A stretch of DNA of 64,000 nucleotides. Source: Garcia nutans. Taxonomy: Eukaryota > Streptophyta > Magnoliopsida > Malpighiales > Euphorbiaceae. Below the pieces are notes generated by a model. The model saw only the letters and a program-made list of their open reading frames with translations, had not been told where the DNA came from and searched no databases. Shown piece after piece: positions 44,896 through 56,692 of this stretch. How positions within the stretch are numbered: the first letter of the stretch is position 1; the number at the start of each line of letters is the position of its first letter. The position numbers were made by a program, and so were the translations under genes. The stretch lies in contig CANTUV010000037.1 of assembly GCA_947685225.1 (NCBI GenBank), positions 30,647,001 through 30,711,000 on the forward strand, written 5' to 3'.

Positions 44896-47548
44896 TGTAA
44901 CACCCCTTCCCGACCTACGTGTGTAAGCTGAGTAGAGGCGCCACCCTATCCTAATGTTGCTACCACTTTTACTTAGTCAAATTTTTGTTCCGATTTTTAT
45001 AGAAATTTTGCCATAGTTTTGCCTAAAAATTCAATCCCAAGTGTCGACAAAACTGGTTTTTTTCTAATTTTTGAAAACATTTTTACACAAACCAATGCAA
45101 ACAAAATCATTCTCAGTACACTTCCAATAAATCCCCCTTATAACCTCAACTACAACCTGCAAAAAGGATTTACACTTCTAGTACAAAATAAAGTAAAGGT
45201 TTATTATGAAATACAGCAGATAAAATCTTTGTTCACTATGCAACGGAAAGTAACAATATTTACAAATTCATATACATCAAAACTCAAGTTTTACAACACA
45301 TAAAATTTATACATGTTTGGCAGTCAGTCTTCGATCTTAAAGCCCACTATTCACTCTTCAAAATCTAGGCTCGACTCGGCCTAGAGGAACTCTCTGGTTC
45401 TTCCTTGTCACCTGCGCGAAGAATCACATTCGCGCTAAGCCAACGGCTTAGTAAGATAAAACATGCTAATGGTATGCTTTAATGTAATGCAATGCCACAT
45501 ATGTTATTGATAAGATCAATATCATAAATATAAAGTTAACCACATAATTATGCATTTCACAAATCATAGTCATATGAGCATACCACATTTCAACATCTTT
45601 CCACATTCAACATTAATCAATCATACTCAATAACCAACATCTCATTTCATTAACTCATAACATTATTTAGGACATTCATATAACCCTGACACCTATGGGC
45701 CCAACAAGTATTTAATATGATATTCAGAGTTCAGAGTTACTGCTTTGGTTCATAGTCACAATAATCACGCCCGTAGGCAATGTATATACATGTATCTCTA
45801 TCCATGGATAGTGTAACAGACCCAGTCTCTTGGATCATCAACTCAACACATATGAGGAGATCCTCAACCCGGCAAGACTGTTACAAATCATATATCTCAT
45901 AGTGTAACAGACCCAGTCTCTTGGATCATCAACTCAACACATATGAGGAGATCCTCAACCCGGCAAGACTGTTACCTTTTATCATTTCTTAGGCATGCCA
46001 CCCAAATCCAGAACTCTGAAACTGAATAACATATTAAACAAACAATTCATTTATTATATAGTTACCATTTCCATTCTCAAATTCTCATCACATTTAGGCA
46101 AACATGCCTTCTTTCTTTCAATATCATCATCATAGCCAATCACAATGGCATTGCCTCATATCATGTCTTATTTGAATTATCATTTCAATTTCAATGTATA
46201 TTATTCATGAAACATATAACCATTCACAATGCATAACATAACATTGTTCAATCTCAACAATGCAATTAGGGCAAAGAACAATTGATATGATTCATATGAA
46301 TAGTACATTCTGGTTTTAAACTCCATTTTATCCTTATTTTGAAAAATTGTATAAAATAATCTACTTGACTAAAAATTCTAAAATTTTTACAGAATTTAGT
46401 TTTGTATCTAAAAATCATTCCTTTAAAATTTCAGATCAAACTGAACACAAAATCTTGGTCAAATAGTTCACCTAACCAGACTGCCCCAATTGCCCTGCAT
46501 CCTGGCAGCAGTTCTGAACTTTGTGAATTCCATAAATCAAATTCAATCAACGTGGTTCCAAATTATTTTTCTCAAATACTAGACTCACTAAGCAACAACA
46601 TATCCAAAATTCGACTGGATATGATTTTTCTACATTTTATTAAAAATCCCGAAGTATAGCTGTCTCAGTTAAGGTACCTGCTGGAACAGGTCTAATAAAA
46701 ATAATCTTTCTAAACTCATAACCATTCCAAAATCGAATCAACATATTTTTCAGTCATTCTACACTCATAGAGGCACAACATATCAAAAATTCACTTCAAG
46801 AACATTTTTCTATAATTAATTAAAAATCATACAAATCACAGCCTTTACTAATTGTAAAACAGAAACAATTTCACTAAACACAACTCTTACTCAACACAAT
46901 CACTTCCAACACCTTCACCAACTCAACTTCTCATCATCAAACCAACAAACCCTAATTCCTTTCTCACACCACTTCAAAAGAATTGAAGAAATTAAAGAAA
47001 AGATCTTACCTCAAATGAAGAAATCCACAAATCTTTAACCAAAACCCTTGCTTCCTTCTTCAAAATGCTTCAAACCTCAAGATCACCTCTCTTTCTCTCT
47101 TTGTCTATGGAGAATCCGGCCACTTCAAGAAAGAAAGAAGAAAATGCACAAGTCAAACACCTTTTCTTCTTTTAATCTCCACCATGCATCTTACAAGGAA
47201 AATTACCAAAACACCCTTAACCATATAACTAACTCTTTGTCTCATATAAGCCCTTTATAGTAATTTCATTAACAACCAAAAATATCTTCTTCCACTTAAC
47301 CATCACCTTGACTCTTCATTTGACCAATGTATATGTTAATTATATCATCATATAAACAACATATACATTTGTCTCTAAACCCTAAATTTCTTCTCCAAAA
47401 CACATATACATATACATTCTCTTCCCATTTCTTTTCTCTTACAATTTAACACATATATGCACAAACATTCACTTCCCAATATATATATCAACAACCACAA
47501 TAACAACAACATACTCAAAACTTCTAGGGCATAAATGAGGATATTACA
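44896..47548 (-). repeat. 5' LTR of E3
   Basis: 2,653 bp and nearly identical to the 3' LTR. A TTTATTATG/AATAAA-type poly(A) signal lies near 45200 in minus sense. The U3 dyad is at 47329-47366. Confidence 0.96.
45414..45450 (-). other. Twin hairpin, E3 5' LTR copy
   Basis: Identical to the copy at 37897-37933. It lies between the donor-like site and the primer-binding site of E3. Confidence 0.75.
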
Positions 47549-47553
47549 ACATT

Positions 47554-48840
47554 ACTTTCACATTTCTTTATGTCTCAATTCACATTATGTCACACATAAC
47601 ATTATTCATAAACATCAACATTACCTTCTACATTGTACACAACATACCGTTATTCATATGCATCATCAATATCATCAAATGTATTTTAAATCTCAACATC
47701 ATATGAATGTATGCGATAATGTAGTTTGTACTTACCTTAAGCACCACTTATACAACTCTATCCACCTCCTTTTCCAAGAATTCTTCACTTCTCAAATTAG
47801 AGCAAATCACCTTCTTCCAAAACCTAGTCCAAAATGATACAATACATGAATTCCAATACAATTTATCACTTAATAACCTCATCTTAAACCTTTAGATCAC
47901 AAATTATCACCCAACATCACACATTATAGCCCACGGCCATGGCCACCCCAACCCCCACGGGCGTGGGTTAGATTATGGTTCTGCCTCCCTTGCTCCACAC
48001 CTCCACGGCCATGGCTACAAATGGCCACGGCCATGGCAACCAAGGCCACGGGCGTGGCCTCCAAAACGCTACTGCCTTCGAACAAATTTACATATTCTAG
48101 GCTTACAACTCCAACAAACACAAACAACATGAAGATCTAAGAAAATAATTGATCAAACTCAAGTTAAACATCACTTACCACTTCAAAACCCTAAAACCAA
48201 CATCACTCTTACTCTTTCAATACCAACATCCACTTAACTTATCATCTTCAAACCAAAACCAACACCATAGTCAATTAAATCAAATATATTCCAACATATA
48301 ACAATCAACACAACCCTACTTTCAAAAATCAATAATCAAACTTACAAACAACTTAAAATAACAAAAGAAATCAAGAGAAAGAACTTACCAAAATAATGAA
48401 ACTTCTTGGATTTCCACTTAATCCCTTGAAAACTCCTTCAATTTGCTCTTAAAATTCAAAACCTTTCTCTTGCTCTCTTGTCTTAAGAATGGCCGGCCAC
48501 CACTTGAGAAGAAAAGAAAATGAAGAAACAAAGTCAACCTTCTCATCTCTTTAAACCTCCACCAAGCATTTCAAAAAGAAAATTACTTAAATGCCCTCAT
48601 CCATTTAACTTAACTTCTTTTCACTTATATGCCCATTTTAGTAATTTCACACATAACAAATAAATATCCTCTTCCTTTGACCATCCATTTTGACTCATGT
48701 ATATGTTATTTATACTTCCATATATACAACATATACACTTTCTTTTAAATTCTTTTCTCTTTCAAATTAACATATACATTCAATCTAATTAAAACAACAA
48801 TAATATCCAAAACTTCTAGGGCATACATTGGGATATTACA
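47554..48840 (-). repeat. E4 3' LTR, right part
   Basis: Continuation of the E4 LTR after E3. It holds a donor-like AAGGTAAGTAC (GT at 47735-47734), a GC-rich block of CCACGGCCATGG/CCACGGGCGTGG palindromes (47930-48062), a second donor-like TTGGTAAGTTC (GT at 48388-48387) and the U3 dyad (48699-48736). Confidence 0.92.
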
Positions 48841-48853
48841 ATTCTCCCCCTCT
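48841..48853 (-). other. Polypurine tract of E4
   Basis: AGAGGGGGAGAAT on minus beside the LTR. Confidence 0.85.
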
Positions 48854-48886
48854 AAAAAGAAATTTCGTCCTCGAAATTACCTGATA

Positions 48887-51800
48887 TCAAGTCTGAAATA
48901 ATTGAGGATATTGATCTCGCATTGTCTGCTCACTCTCCCAAGTTGCCTCTTCTCTCCCATGATTCTTCCATAGAACCTTCACCAATGGCACTTTCTTATT
49001 CCTCAATTATTTCACTTCATATGCCAAAATAACAACTGGTTCTTCTTCAAATGTTATATCCAAACTCACTTCAATTGAATTAACTGGCAAAATATGAGAT
49101 GGATCCGATCTATACCTCCGCAACATCGAAACATGAAATACATTATGGATCCTATCCAACTCAGGTGGCAAAGCAAGACGATAAGCAACTGGCCCAACTC
49201 TTTCCAAAACTTCATACGGTCCAATAAAACGAGGACTCAACTTCCCTCTCCGACCAAATCTCAAGATCTTCTTCCAAGGAGAAACTTTCAAAAATACCTT
49301 ATCTCCAATATCAAATTCTATGTCTCTCCTTTTCAAATTTAAGTAAGATTTCTGTCGGTCTGAAGCTGCTTTCAACCGATCTCGAATTATTTTTACTTTC
49401 TCTTCAGTTTCCTTAACTAAATCGGGACCAGTTAACTTGCCCTCTCCAATATCATTCCAACCTAAAGGCGTTCTACATCTTCTACCATAGTGCCTCAAAT
49501 GGTGCCATACCTATACTGGATTGGTGACTGTTGTTGTAAGCAAATTCCACTAGTGGCATAAATCTGTCCCAACTTCCAGAGAAATCAATAACACAACTTC
49601 TCAACATATCCTCAATAATCTGTATTACTCTCTCTGACTGCCCATCTGTCTGTGGATGGAAAGCAGTACTAAAGTGCAATTGAGAACCCAAAGCACCATG
49701 TAAACTCTTCCAAAACCTAGAAGTAAACCGGGGATCTCGATCAGACACTAGAGAAATTGGGACTCCATGCAACTTCACTATTTCATTAATATACAGCTCA
49801 GCCAACCTTTCAAGAGAATAGTCCATTCTAACAGGAAGGAAATGAGCTGTCTTTGTCAACCGATCAACAATCACCCAAATAGCATCATGTTTCTTTTAAG
49901 TCAATGGCAACCCCGATACAAAATCCATTGTCACTCTCTCCCATTTCCATTCAGGCACTGTTAAAGGTTGGAGCAACCCTGTTGGAACTTGATGTTCAGC
50001 TTTTACCCTCTGACAAGTGAGACATTTAGACACAAATTCCGCTATGTCTCTTTTCATACCAGACCACCAGTAATGCTGTCTCAAATCATGGTACATCTTT
50101 GTACTACCCGGATGCATAGCAAAAACCGATTGGTGTGCTTCCTCTAAAATGATCTTTCTCAAACTATCATCATTAGGTACACACAACCTATCCTTGAACC
50201 AAAGACTACCATCATTCTTCACATAGAAATCTCGACTCTCCCCATTTTGGCAATCTGATACAACCTTCTGAATTTTCTCATCCGTCAATTGAGCTTCCCT
50301 TATTTGATCCAACAATACTGGTCTCAACTGCAGCTGAGTCAATAATGCACCATCATCACATACTTCAAAACTAGCATGCAACGCTCTCAACTCAACAAGC
50401 AACGAGAGCGAATAAACAGCCAAACCTGCCAAAGATTTTCGACTCAAGGCATCAGCAACTTCATTCGCCTTACCAGGATGGTAATCAATCAAGCAGTTGT
50501 AGTCTTTAATCAATTCTAACCACCGCCTTTGCCGAAGATTCAACTCCTTTTGAACACAAAAATATTTCAAACTTTTGTGATCAGTATAGATAAAACATTT
50601 CTCCCCATATAAGTAGTGTCGCCAAATCTTCAAAGCAAACACTATAGCTGCTAATTCCAAATCATGAGTCGGATAATTGAGCTCATGCGGCTTCAGCTGC
50701 CGAGAAGCATAAGCTATAACTTTACCCTCCTGCATCAAGACACATCCTAAACCATTATGTGAAGCATCACTATAAATCACATATGGTTTATCTTCAATGG
50801 GTAAAGTAAGAACAGGTGCTTGGGTTAACATTTCTTTCAACTGCTTAAAGCTAGCTTGACACTGATCCGTCCACACAAATCTAACTCCCTTCCGAAGCAA
50901 TCTGGTGAGTGGAGTAGCTATCAAAGAAAACCCTTTCACAAACCGTCAGTAATAGCCTGCCAAACCCAGAAAACTTCTAACTTCAGTTACAGACTTTGGT
51001 GGACTCCAATTCAAAATAGCTTCAACTTTACTTGGATCAACTCTTATACCATCTGCTGAAACTATATGACCCAGAAATGTAACTTGGTCAAGCCAAAACT
51101 CACATTTTGACAGCTTAGCATACAACTACTTCTCTCTCAAGATCTGTAACACAATCCGCAGATGCTTGTCATGCTCCTCCTCATTACGTGAATACACCAG
51201 AATATCATCAATAAAAACCACCACAAACTAATCCAAATAGGGCCTAAACACCCTATTCATCAAATCCATGAAAGCTGCGGGTGCATTTGTCAATCCAAAA
51301 GGCATTACTAAAAACTCATAATGCCCATACCTGGTGCGGAAAGCTATCTTAGAAACATCTTCAGCTTTAACCCTCAACTGATGGTACCCTGATCTCAAAT
51401 CAATCTTGGAAAACACTAATGCTCCCTTTAATTGATCAAAGAGATCATCAATCCTAGGCAAAGGATATTTATTCTTTATAGTCACTTTGTTCAATTGCCT
51501 ATAATCGAAGCATAATCTCATAGTACCATCCTTCTTCTTCACAAATAACATAGAAGCTCCCCAGGGTGAAACACTAGGGCGAATAAACCCTTTATTCAGC
51601 AACTCCTGTAACTGCACCTTCAACTCTCTCAATTCAGCTGGTGCCATTTGATAAGGAGTGATAGAGATGGGAGTGGTACCAGGTAACAGATCGATACCAA
51701 ACTCAACCTCTCTCTCAGGGGGTAACCCTGGCAACTCCTTAGGAAACACATCCGGAAAATCTGCAACTGTGGTGATATTATTAAGTTGAGAACCCATGAC

Positions 51801-53537
51801 TCTAGTATCCACCACATGAGCAAGATAAGCTTCGCACCCTTTTCTAATCAACCTTCTAGCTGCTACTGCTGATACAAACAAGGATGCAAGTTGTCTCTGC
51901 TCACTAGATACTATCACACTCCTACCATCACTGGTTCTCAAAGTAACACACTTCTTTTGACAATCTACCACAGCTCCGTGTTTAGACAACCAATCCATGC
52001 CTAAAATCAAATCATATTCTTTAAAAGGCATTTCAATTAAATCTCCAGGAAACTCCTCACCTTGCACCACAACAGCACTATTTCGGTGCACCTTGCTAAC
52101 AACCACACTATGTCCTAAAGGATTTGTCACCAAGACATCAAATCCTAAGGACTCTGCATGTAATTCAGACATAGGCAATATGGATGCACTAATATATGAA
52201 TGAGTAGATCCTGGATCAATCAAAGCAAGTACTGAAATGCCAAATAAAGAAAATGTATCAGCTATAACCGCTGAAGCATCTGGCTGCCTCTGCATCACAT
52301 ACACCCTTTGAGAAGATCCGGCCTCCTCTGGCCTACTGACTCCGGATGATGATCTTCCTCTCTGACTATACCCGGATCGACCACCCCTACTGAACCCTCT
52401 GCTTCCTCGACCACCTCTGCTAACACTGGGTCGAGAGGCTGCAGACTCAGCCTGTCTCTGCTCCTGCATCTCAGGACACTCCCTAATAAAATGATCTGGT
52501 GACCCACATTTATAACATACTCCAGATATACCAGTCCTCCAACAAGGACCTCCATGGGGCCTGCCACAGTGAACACACACAGGTAGAGTAGATCTTTGCA
52601 TCACAGGAGTCGAGGCACTAGCTACAGAGACTGTCGGTCTCGGCCTCTGCCTCTGATACTGCACTGATCTGCCTGGCTGCCTCAAACTCCTACTAATTCT
52701 TGGAACAAAACTTCCTCTACCCCTCTTCACAGATGAAGACCCTGCCTCAAACTGGGGTCTCCTCACTCTAGTCTCTTCTTCTGAAGCAGCTGCTGCGATG
52801 CTCTGCGCTCTCTCTACACTTCTAGCTGCTGCAACAAGCTGAGAGAAATCCTAGTATCTAGACCCAGCCACAATACACATGATAGAGGGCCTCAATCCCT
52901 CCTCAAATATTCTGCATCTATCTATTTCATCAGAAATGATTCCCCCAGCATAATGACTCAACCGGATGTACTCAATCTCGTACTCTGTCACCGTCCGGTT
53001 GTCTTGCCTCAAACTTAAAAATTCCATCTTCTTAAGATCTTTATACTCCCTCGGAGTATACTTCTGCTCGAACTCCCTTAAGAAATCACCATATGATAAG
53101 GTAGGTGGATCATCCATAGCATGAGGAACAATCTTCCACCAGTCATATGCATCTTTCTGTAAGAGGGATCTGGCATAATCAAACTTCTCATCCGAAGTGG
53201 CTTGCAACTGAATGAATATCCTCTATACCTTATCCAACCACTGCTCAGCCACTGCAGGGTCGGTAGTGCCTAAGAAATCTTCAGCCCCATATTTCCGTAA
53301 CTTGTCATAATGTCTTACAGGCACCTGAGGCTGTGGTGGTGGGGGTTGCACTAGAGCTGGCCTCAATAGTTCTACCACATGCCTTAACCAACCTGGCGGA
53401 CCCTCCTCTGCAACTGGTCTCTCTGACACAGAACCAGGTATCTCACTAATCCTCTCAACCTTAGCTCCCTCTCTACTCTCTCCCGGAGCTACACTCTCGG
53501 CACTTCCTTCTACAGTCTGACGTGAATGGGACTCCAT
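48887..53537 (-). pseudogene. gag-pol: E4 gag-pol polyprotein, multiply broken
   Basis: Homologous throughout to E2 (MESHSRQTVEG start at 53537; TGA stop at 48889-48887). Stops in minus sense: TAG at 53223-53225 and 52851-52853 in Gag; TAG at 51228-51230 just before the FIDD box and at 51126-51128 in RT; TGA at 50946-50948; TAA at 49896-49898 in the integrase core; TAA at 49007-49009 in the chromodomain region. A 2-bp deletion near 49485-49497 shifts the frame. Zinc knuckle (CYKCGSPDHFIREC), protease (LIDPGSTHS), RT, RNase H and integrase motifs remain readable. Six of the seven stops fit C-to-T changes; the last is a G-to-T. No complete Gag or Pol can be made. Confidence 0.95.
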
Positions 53538-53679
53538 TACTACCTATATCTGCAAACACAGCAGAATATACTTCATTAAAGATCAAAGACTGCCATACCA
53601 AAACATGTATTTTACTCAAAACCAACTTTTAAAATCACAATATTCTTACAATTCACCTAGGTTGAGAATCTCAAACCTA

Positions 53680-53692
53680 GGCTCTGATACCA
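53680..53692 (-). other. Primer-binding site of E4 (initiator Met-tRNA)
   Basis: TGGTATCAGAGCC on minus, 7 nt from the LTR. Confidence 0.92.
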
Positions 53693-53699
53693 AAATAAA

Positions 53700-54059
53700 T
53701 GTAACACCCCTATATCCCGTATACATACACAACATGCTAATACGATCGTAATATACGTATACTGAATATAGAAATGCCAAATAAAGAAAACAAATGACTC
53801 ATCCCTTTTCAAAATCATAAACAAGTTTAAATCATTTAAAAGAAATTATAAAAGACAAAAGATAAAATATTTATTTAAAAGCAGCGGAAAATACAACCAA
53901 TATTTACAAATTCTTATACATCAAAATTCAAGCTTTACAAAACATAAAGTATATACATGTTTGGCAGTTTGTCTTTGATCTTTAAGCTTCACTAGCAACA
54001 CCTCAAGATCTAGCCTCTACTCGGCCTAGATGAACTCTCCGGTTCTTCCCTGTTACCTG
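53700..54059 (-). repeat. E4 5' LTR, truncated by E5
   Basis: 360 bp matching 36063-36422. It ends TGTTACCTG where E5 begins. The remainder should reappear after the 3' LTR of E5, beyond the window, preceded by an ACCTG duplication (54055-54059). Confidence 0.9.
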
Positions 54060-56672
54060 TGTAATATCCTCATATATGCTCTAGAAGTTTTGATTTTGTT
54101 ATTGTTATTGTTGTTATTGTTGTTGTTGTTATATTAGATTGTATATATGTGTTAATTGCAAGAGAAAAGAAATTGGGAAAGAAAATAGGGTTTAGAGAGA
54201 ATGGTATATGTTGTGTATATGATGATATATATAACATATAAATTGGTCAAATGAAGAGTCAAGGGGGTAGAGATATTTATTTGGTTATTGGTGAAATGAC
54301 TATTAAGGGCATTGGATTAAAAAGAAAGCTAGAACAAATGATAAAAGGGTGTTTTGGTAATTGTTTGAATTGGAACACTTGGTGGAGATTAAAAGAAGAG
54401 TTGACTTTATTTTTGTGGTTCATTTCTTCTTTCTTCTTTGTGTGGCCGGCTCCTTCATAGACAAAGGAAAACAAGAGACAAAGTGAAGATCTTGATGTGT
54501 TAAGCTCAAATTGATGGAAGATTGAAGTGATCTAGTGGATGATACAAGAAGTATTATAACTTTGGTAAGTTCTCTTGTGATCTTTGTGTTTATTTGAAAT
54601 GATATTTGAGTTTGATAGATTTTTAAGAGTGTGTTGGTTGATTTTGAGATGTGAGAAGTGTTTGAGTGATTGGATGATGGATGTTGAGTATGGATTGAAG
54701 AAAAGAGTAAGTGGTTGGAAGAGATGATGTTGTATATGTGGTGAGGGTTTTGAGATGATTTTGTGTTTTGTGCTTGATGTGTGTTTGGCTTGTTTTGGTG
54801 TGTTGCAAGTTTTAGATGAGTTTTGAGTATGTTTTGTTAAGATTGTGTGAAGTGGATGTTGTTGGATAAAAGTGTTTTGTTGAGTGTTTGGTTGTTTTGG
54901 TCGGAATCTTGATTTGTGGCCGGACACGCCCATGAGCACGTCCAGGGTCTTTAGGCGTGTCAATTGTGTTGGAGGCAGTAGGTTTGACACGACCAGTAGC
55001 ACGCCCGTGTTATTGAGCGTGTCATAGCTACTGTGAGATTTGAGAATTTACACGCCCAGAAACACGCCCATGTTGTTGAACGTGTAAATACTTCTGTGTT
55101 GTGGAGTTAGGGCACGGTCATGGACACGCCCGTGTGGGTGAGCGTGTCAGGGTTAGGGTTTGCCCTAATTAATTCCTAATTGGATTATCTCTTGTGTATC
55201 CCTAAACAAGTATATGCTATTACTTTTGATTTAGGTCTTGAAGATAGTGATTAATCATTGATTTAAGAGGTAGAAGGATCTTGAACAAGGAAGTGTTAAG
55301 AGTGGTGTGATTTGTTTTTGAGGTAAGTACAAAACCTATATGATTGTGTGTAAGTTCAAATGTGGCATTATTACATTGTTAATTTATTTGAGCAATGTGT
55401 ATTGTTATGTTTATATCACTGATGATATATATATATATATATATGAATAATGTGAATGACATGATGATGCAAATGAATGTGTTTATGAAAGATTGAAATG
55501 TTATGTTGTGAATTGAGATGAAATGGAATATAGAGCCATTGTGATTGGCTATGATGATATAATTGAATGATGTATGGCATGTTTGCCTAATTGATGAGAA
55601 AGATTGAGAAAGAGTTTGATAAAGAGAATAATGAAATAAGTGTATGCTTAATATGATATTCAATTTCAGAGTTCTGGTTTTTGGAGGCATGCCTATTTAA
55701 TGAAAGGTAACAGTCTTGCCGGGTTGAGGATCTCTTCAAATTGAGTTGAATTGAGGTCCAAGAGACTGGGTCTGTTACACTATGATAATTGATATTATGA
55801 GATATTTGATTTGTAACAATCTTGCCGGGTTGAGGATATCCTCGAGTTAGATGAGTTGATGATCCAAGAGACCGGGTCTGTTACGCTATCCATGGATAGA
55901 GATATATATATGTATATGTTACCTACGGGCTTGATAATGGTGTTTATGAACCAAAGAAGTAACTCTGAATTTTGAATATCATATTAAGTACTTGATGGGC
56001 CCATAGGTGTCTAGGTTTTATGTATAACATAAATGTTGATCTAATGTAATGAAATGTTAATATTACTTATATAATGAAACGGACTATTCACGGAATATTG
56101 TTTGTTGAGTATGATCTTTACTAATTGTGTGTGTATCATTGATGTTGATTTATTAATACAAATGTGAAACATTGCATTGCACTAAAGCATAACATTAGCA
56201 TGAATTGTCTTACTAAGCCCTTGGCTTAGCGCGATAGTGTTTGATCGCGCAGGTAATAGGGTTGAACCCGAGAGCTCTTCGAGACCGAGTGAGAGTAGGC
56301 AGTGAAGAGTTGATTTTGGGAACTTAAAGATCAGAGGAGACTTGCCAATCATGTATAACTCCTTTATATTTTGTAAATATGGGTTATAATGTAAATATAT
56401 GTATAATTGTAAATACATATTCAAATGCTTTCATATATGTAAATGTTTTCTATATTCCGCTGCGTAATATTTAAATGTATGTATATATATATCTAATATG
56501 TTTTGTTTATAAGTAAATGATTTACTTTTCTATAATATATAACGATAAGAGTATTGTATCAAGTTTAAAATGTTTTGAATGTTAAGAAAATCCGTAGCAT
56601 TCCTATATTCGATACATGTATACTACATTGTGGTGTAAGTAGTGTGTATGTATTGGGTGTGGGGGTGTTACA
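54060..56672 (+). repeat. 5' LTR of E5
   Basis: 2,613 bp, TG...CA. In order: U3 dyad 54205-54240, donor-like TTTGGTAAGTTC (GT at 54565), GC-rich GACACG minisatellite (about 54920-55150), donor-like GAGGTAAGTAC (GT at 55323), two GTAACAG...CTGTTAC cassettes (55707-55778 and 55814-55885) and the twin hairpin. Confidence 0.94.
56214..56250 (+). other. Twin hairpin, E5 copy (both stems perfect)
   Basis: TAAGCC / GGCTTA with loop CTT instead of GTT, then GCGCGAT / ATCGCGC with an 8-nt loop. 37 nt. Confidence 0.76.
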
Positions 56673-56679
56673 ATTGTTT

Positions 56680-56692
56680 TGGTATCAGAGCC
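56680..56692 (+). other. Primer-binding site of E5 (initiator Met-tRNA)
   Basis: TGGTATCAGAGCC, 7 nt after the LTR. An acceptor-like GTTTGCAG ends at 56828, 12 nt before the gag ATG. Confidence 0.93.

Larger units (their letters stand above)
37379..47548 (-). mobile_element. E3: intact, recent Tekay/Del-type chromovirus
   Basis: 10,170 bp, TSD ACATT (37374-37378 and 47549-47553), both LTRs exactly 2,653 bp. I found only two differences between the LTRs (near 38700/46215 and near 39695/47212). The polyprotein is uninterrupted, and primer-binding site and purine tract are intact. It inserted into the left LTR of E4. All parts needed for autonomous activity are visible; whether it is expressed cannot be read from sequence. 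Confidence 0.97.
36063..54059 (-). mobile_element. E4: Tekay/Del-type chromovirus interrupted by E3 and E5
   Basis: Inserted in the PMD ORF; the left TSD is probably ATTGG (36058-36062) and the right one is beyond the window. Left LTR (3' LTR) is 36063-48840 with E3 inside, internal region 48841-53699, right LTR (5' LTR) 53700-54059 cut by E5. Without E3 the left LTR is 2,603 bp. The first 360 bp of the right LTR match 36063-36422 with few differences. Confidence 0.93.

Noticed and set aside
54532..55002. 156-residue minus-strand frame in the E5 LTR
   Set aside because: Low-complexity T/S/H/N-rich translation of a repetitive LTR segment, not seen in E1.
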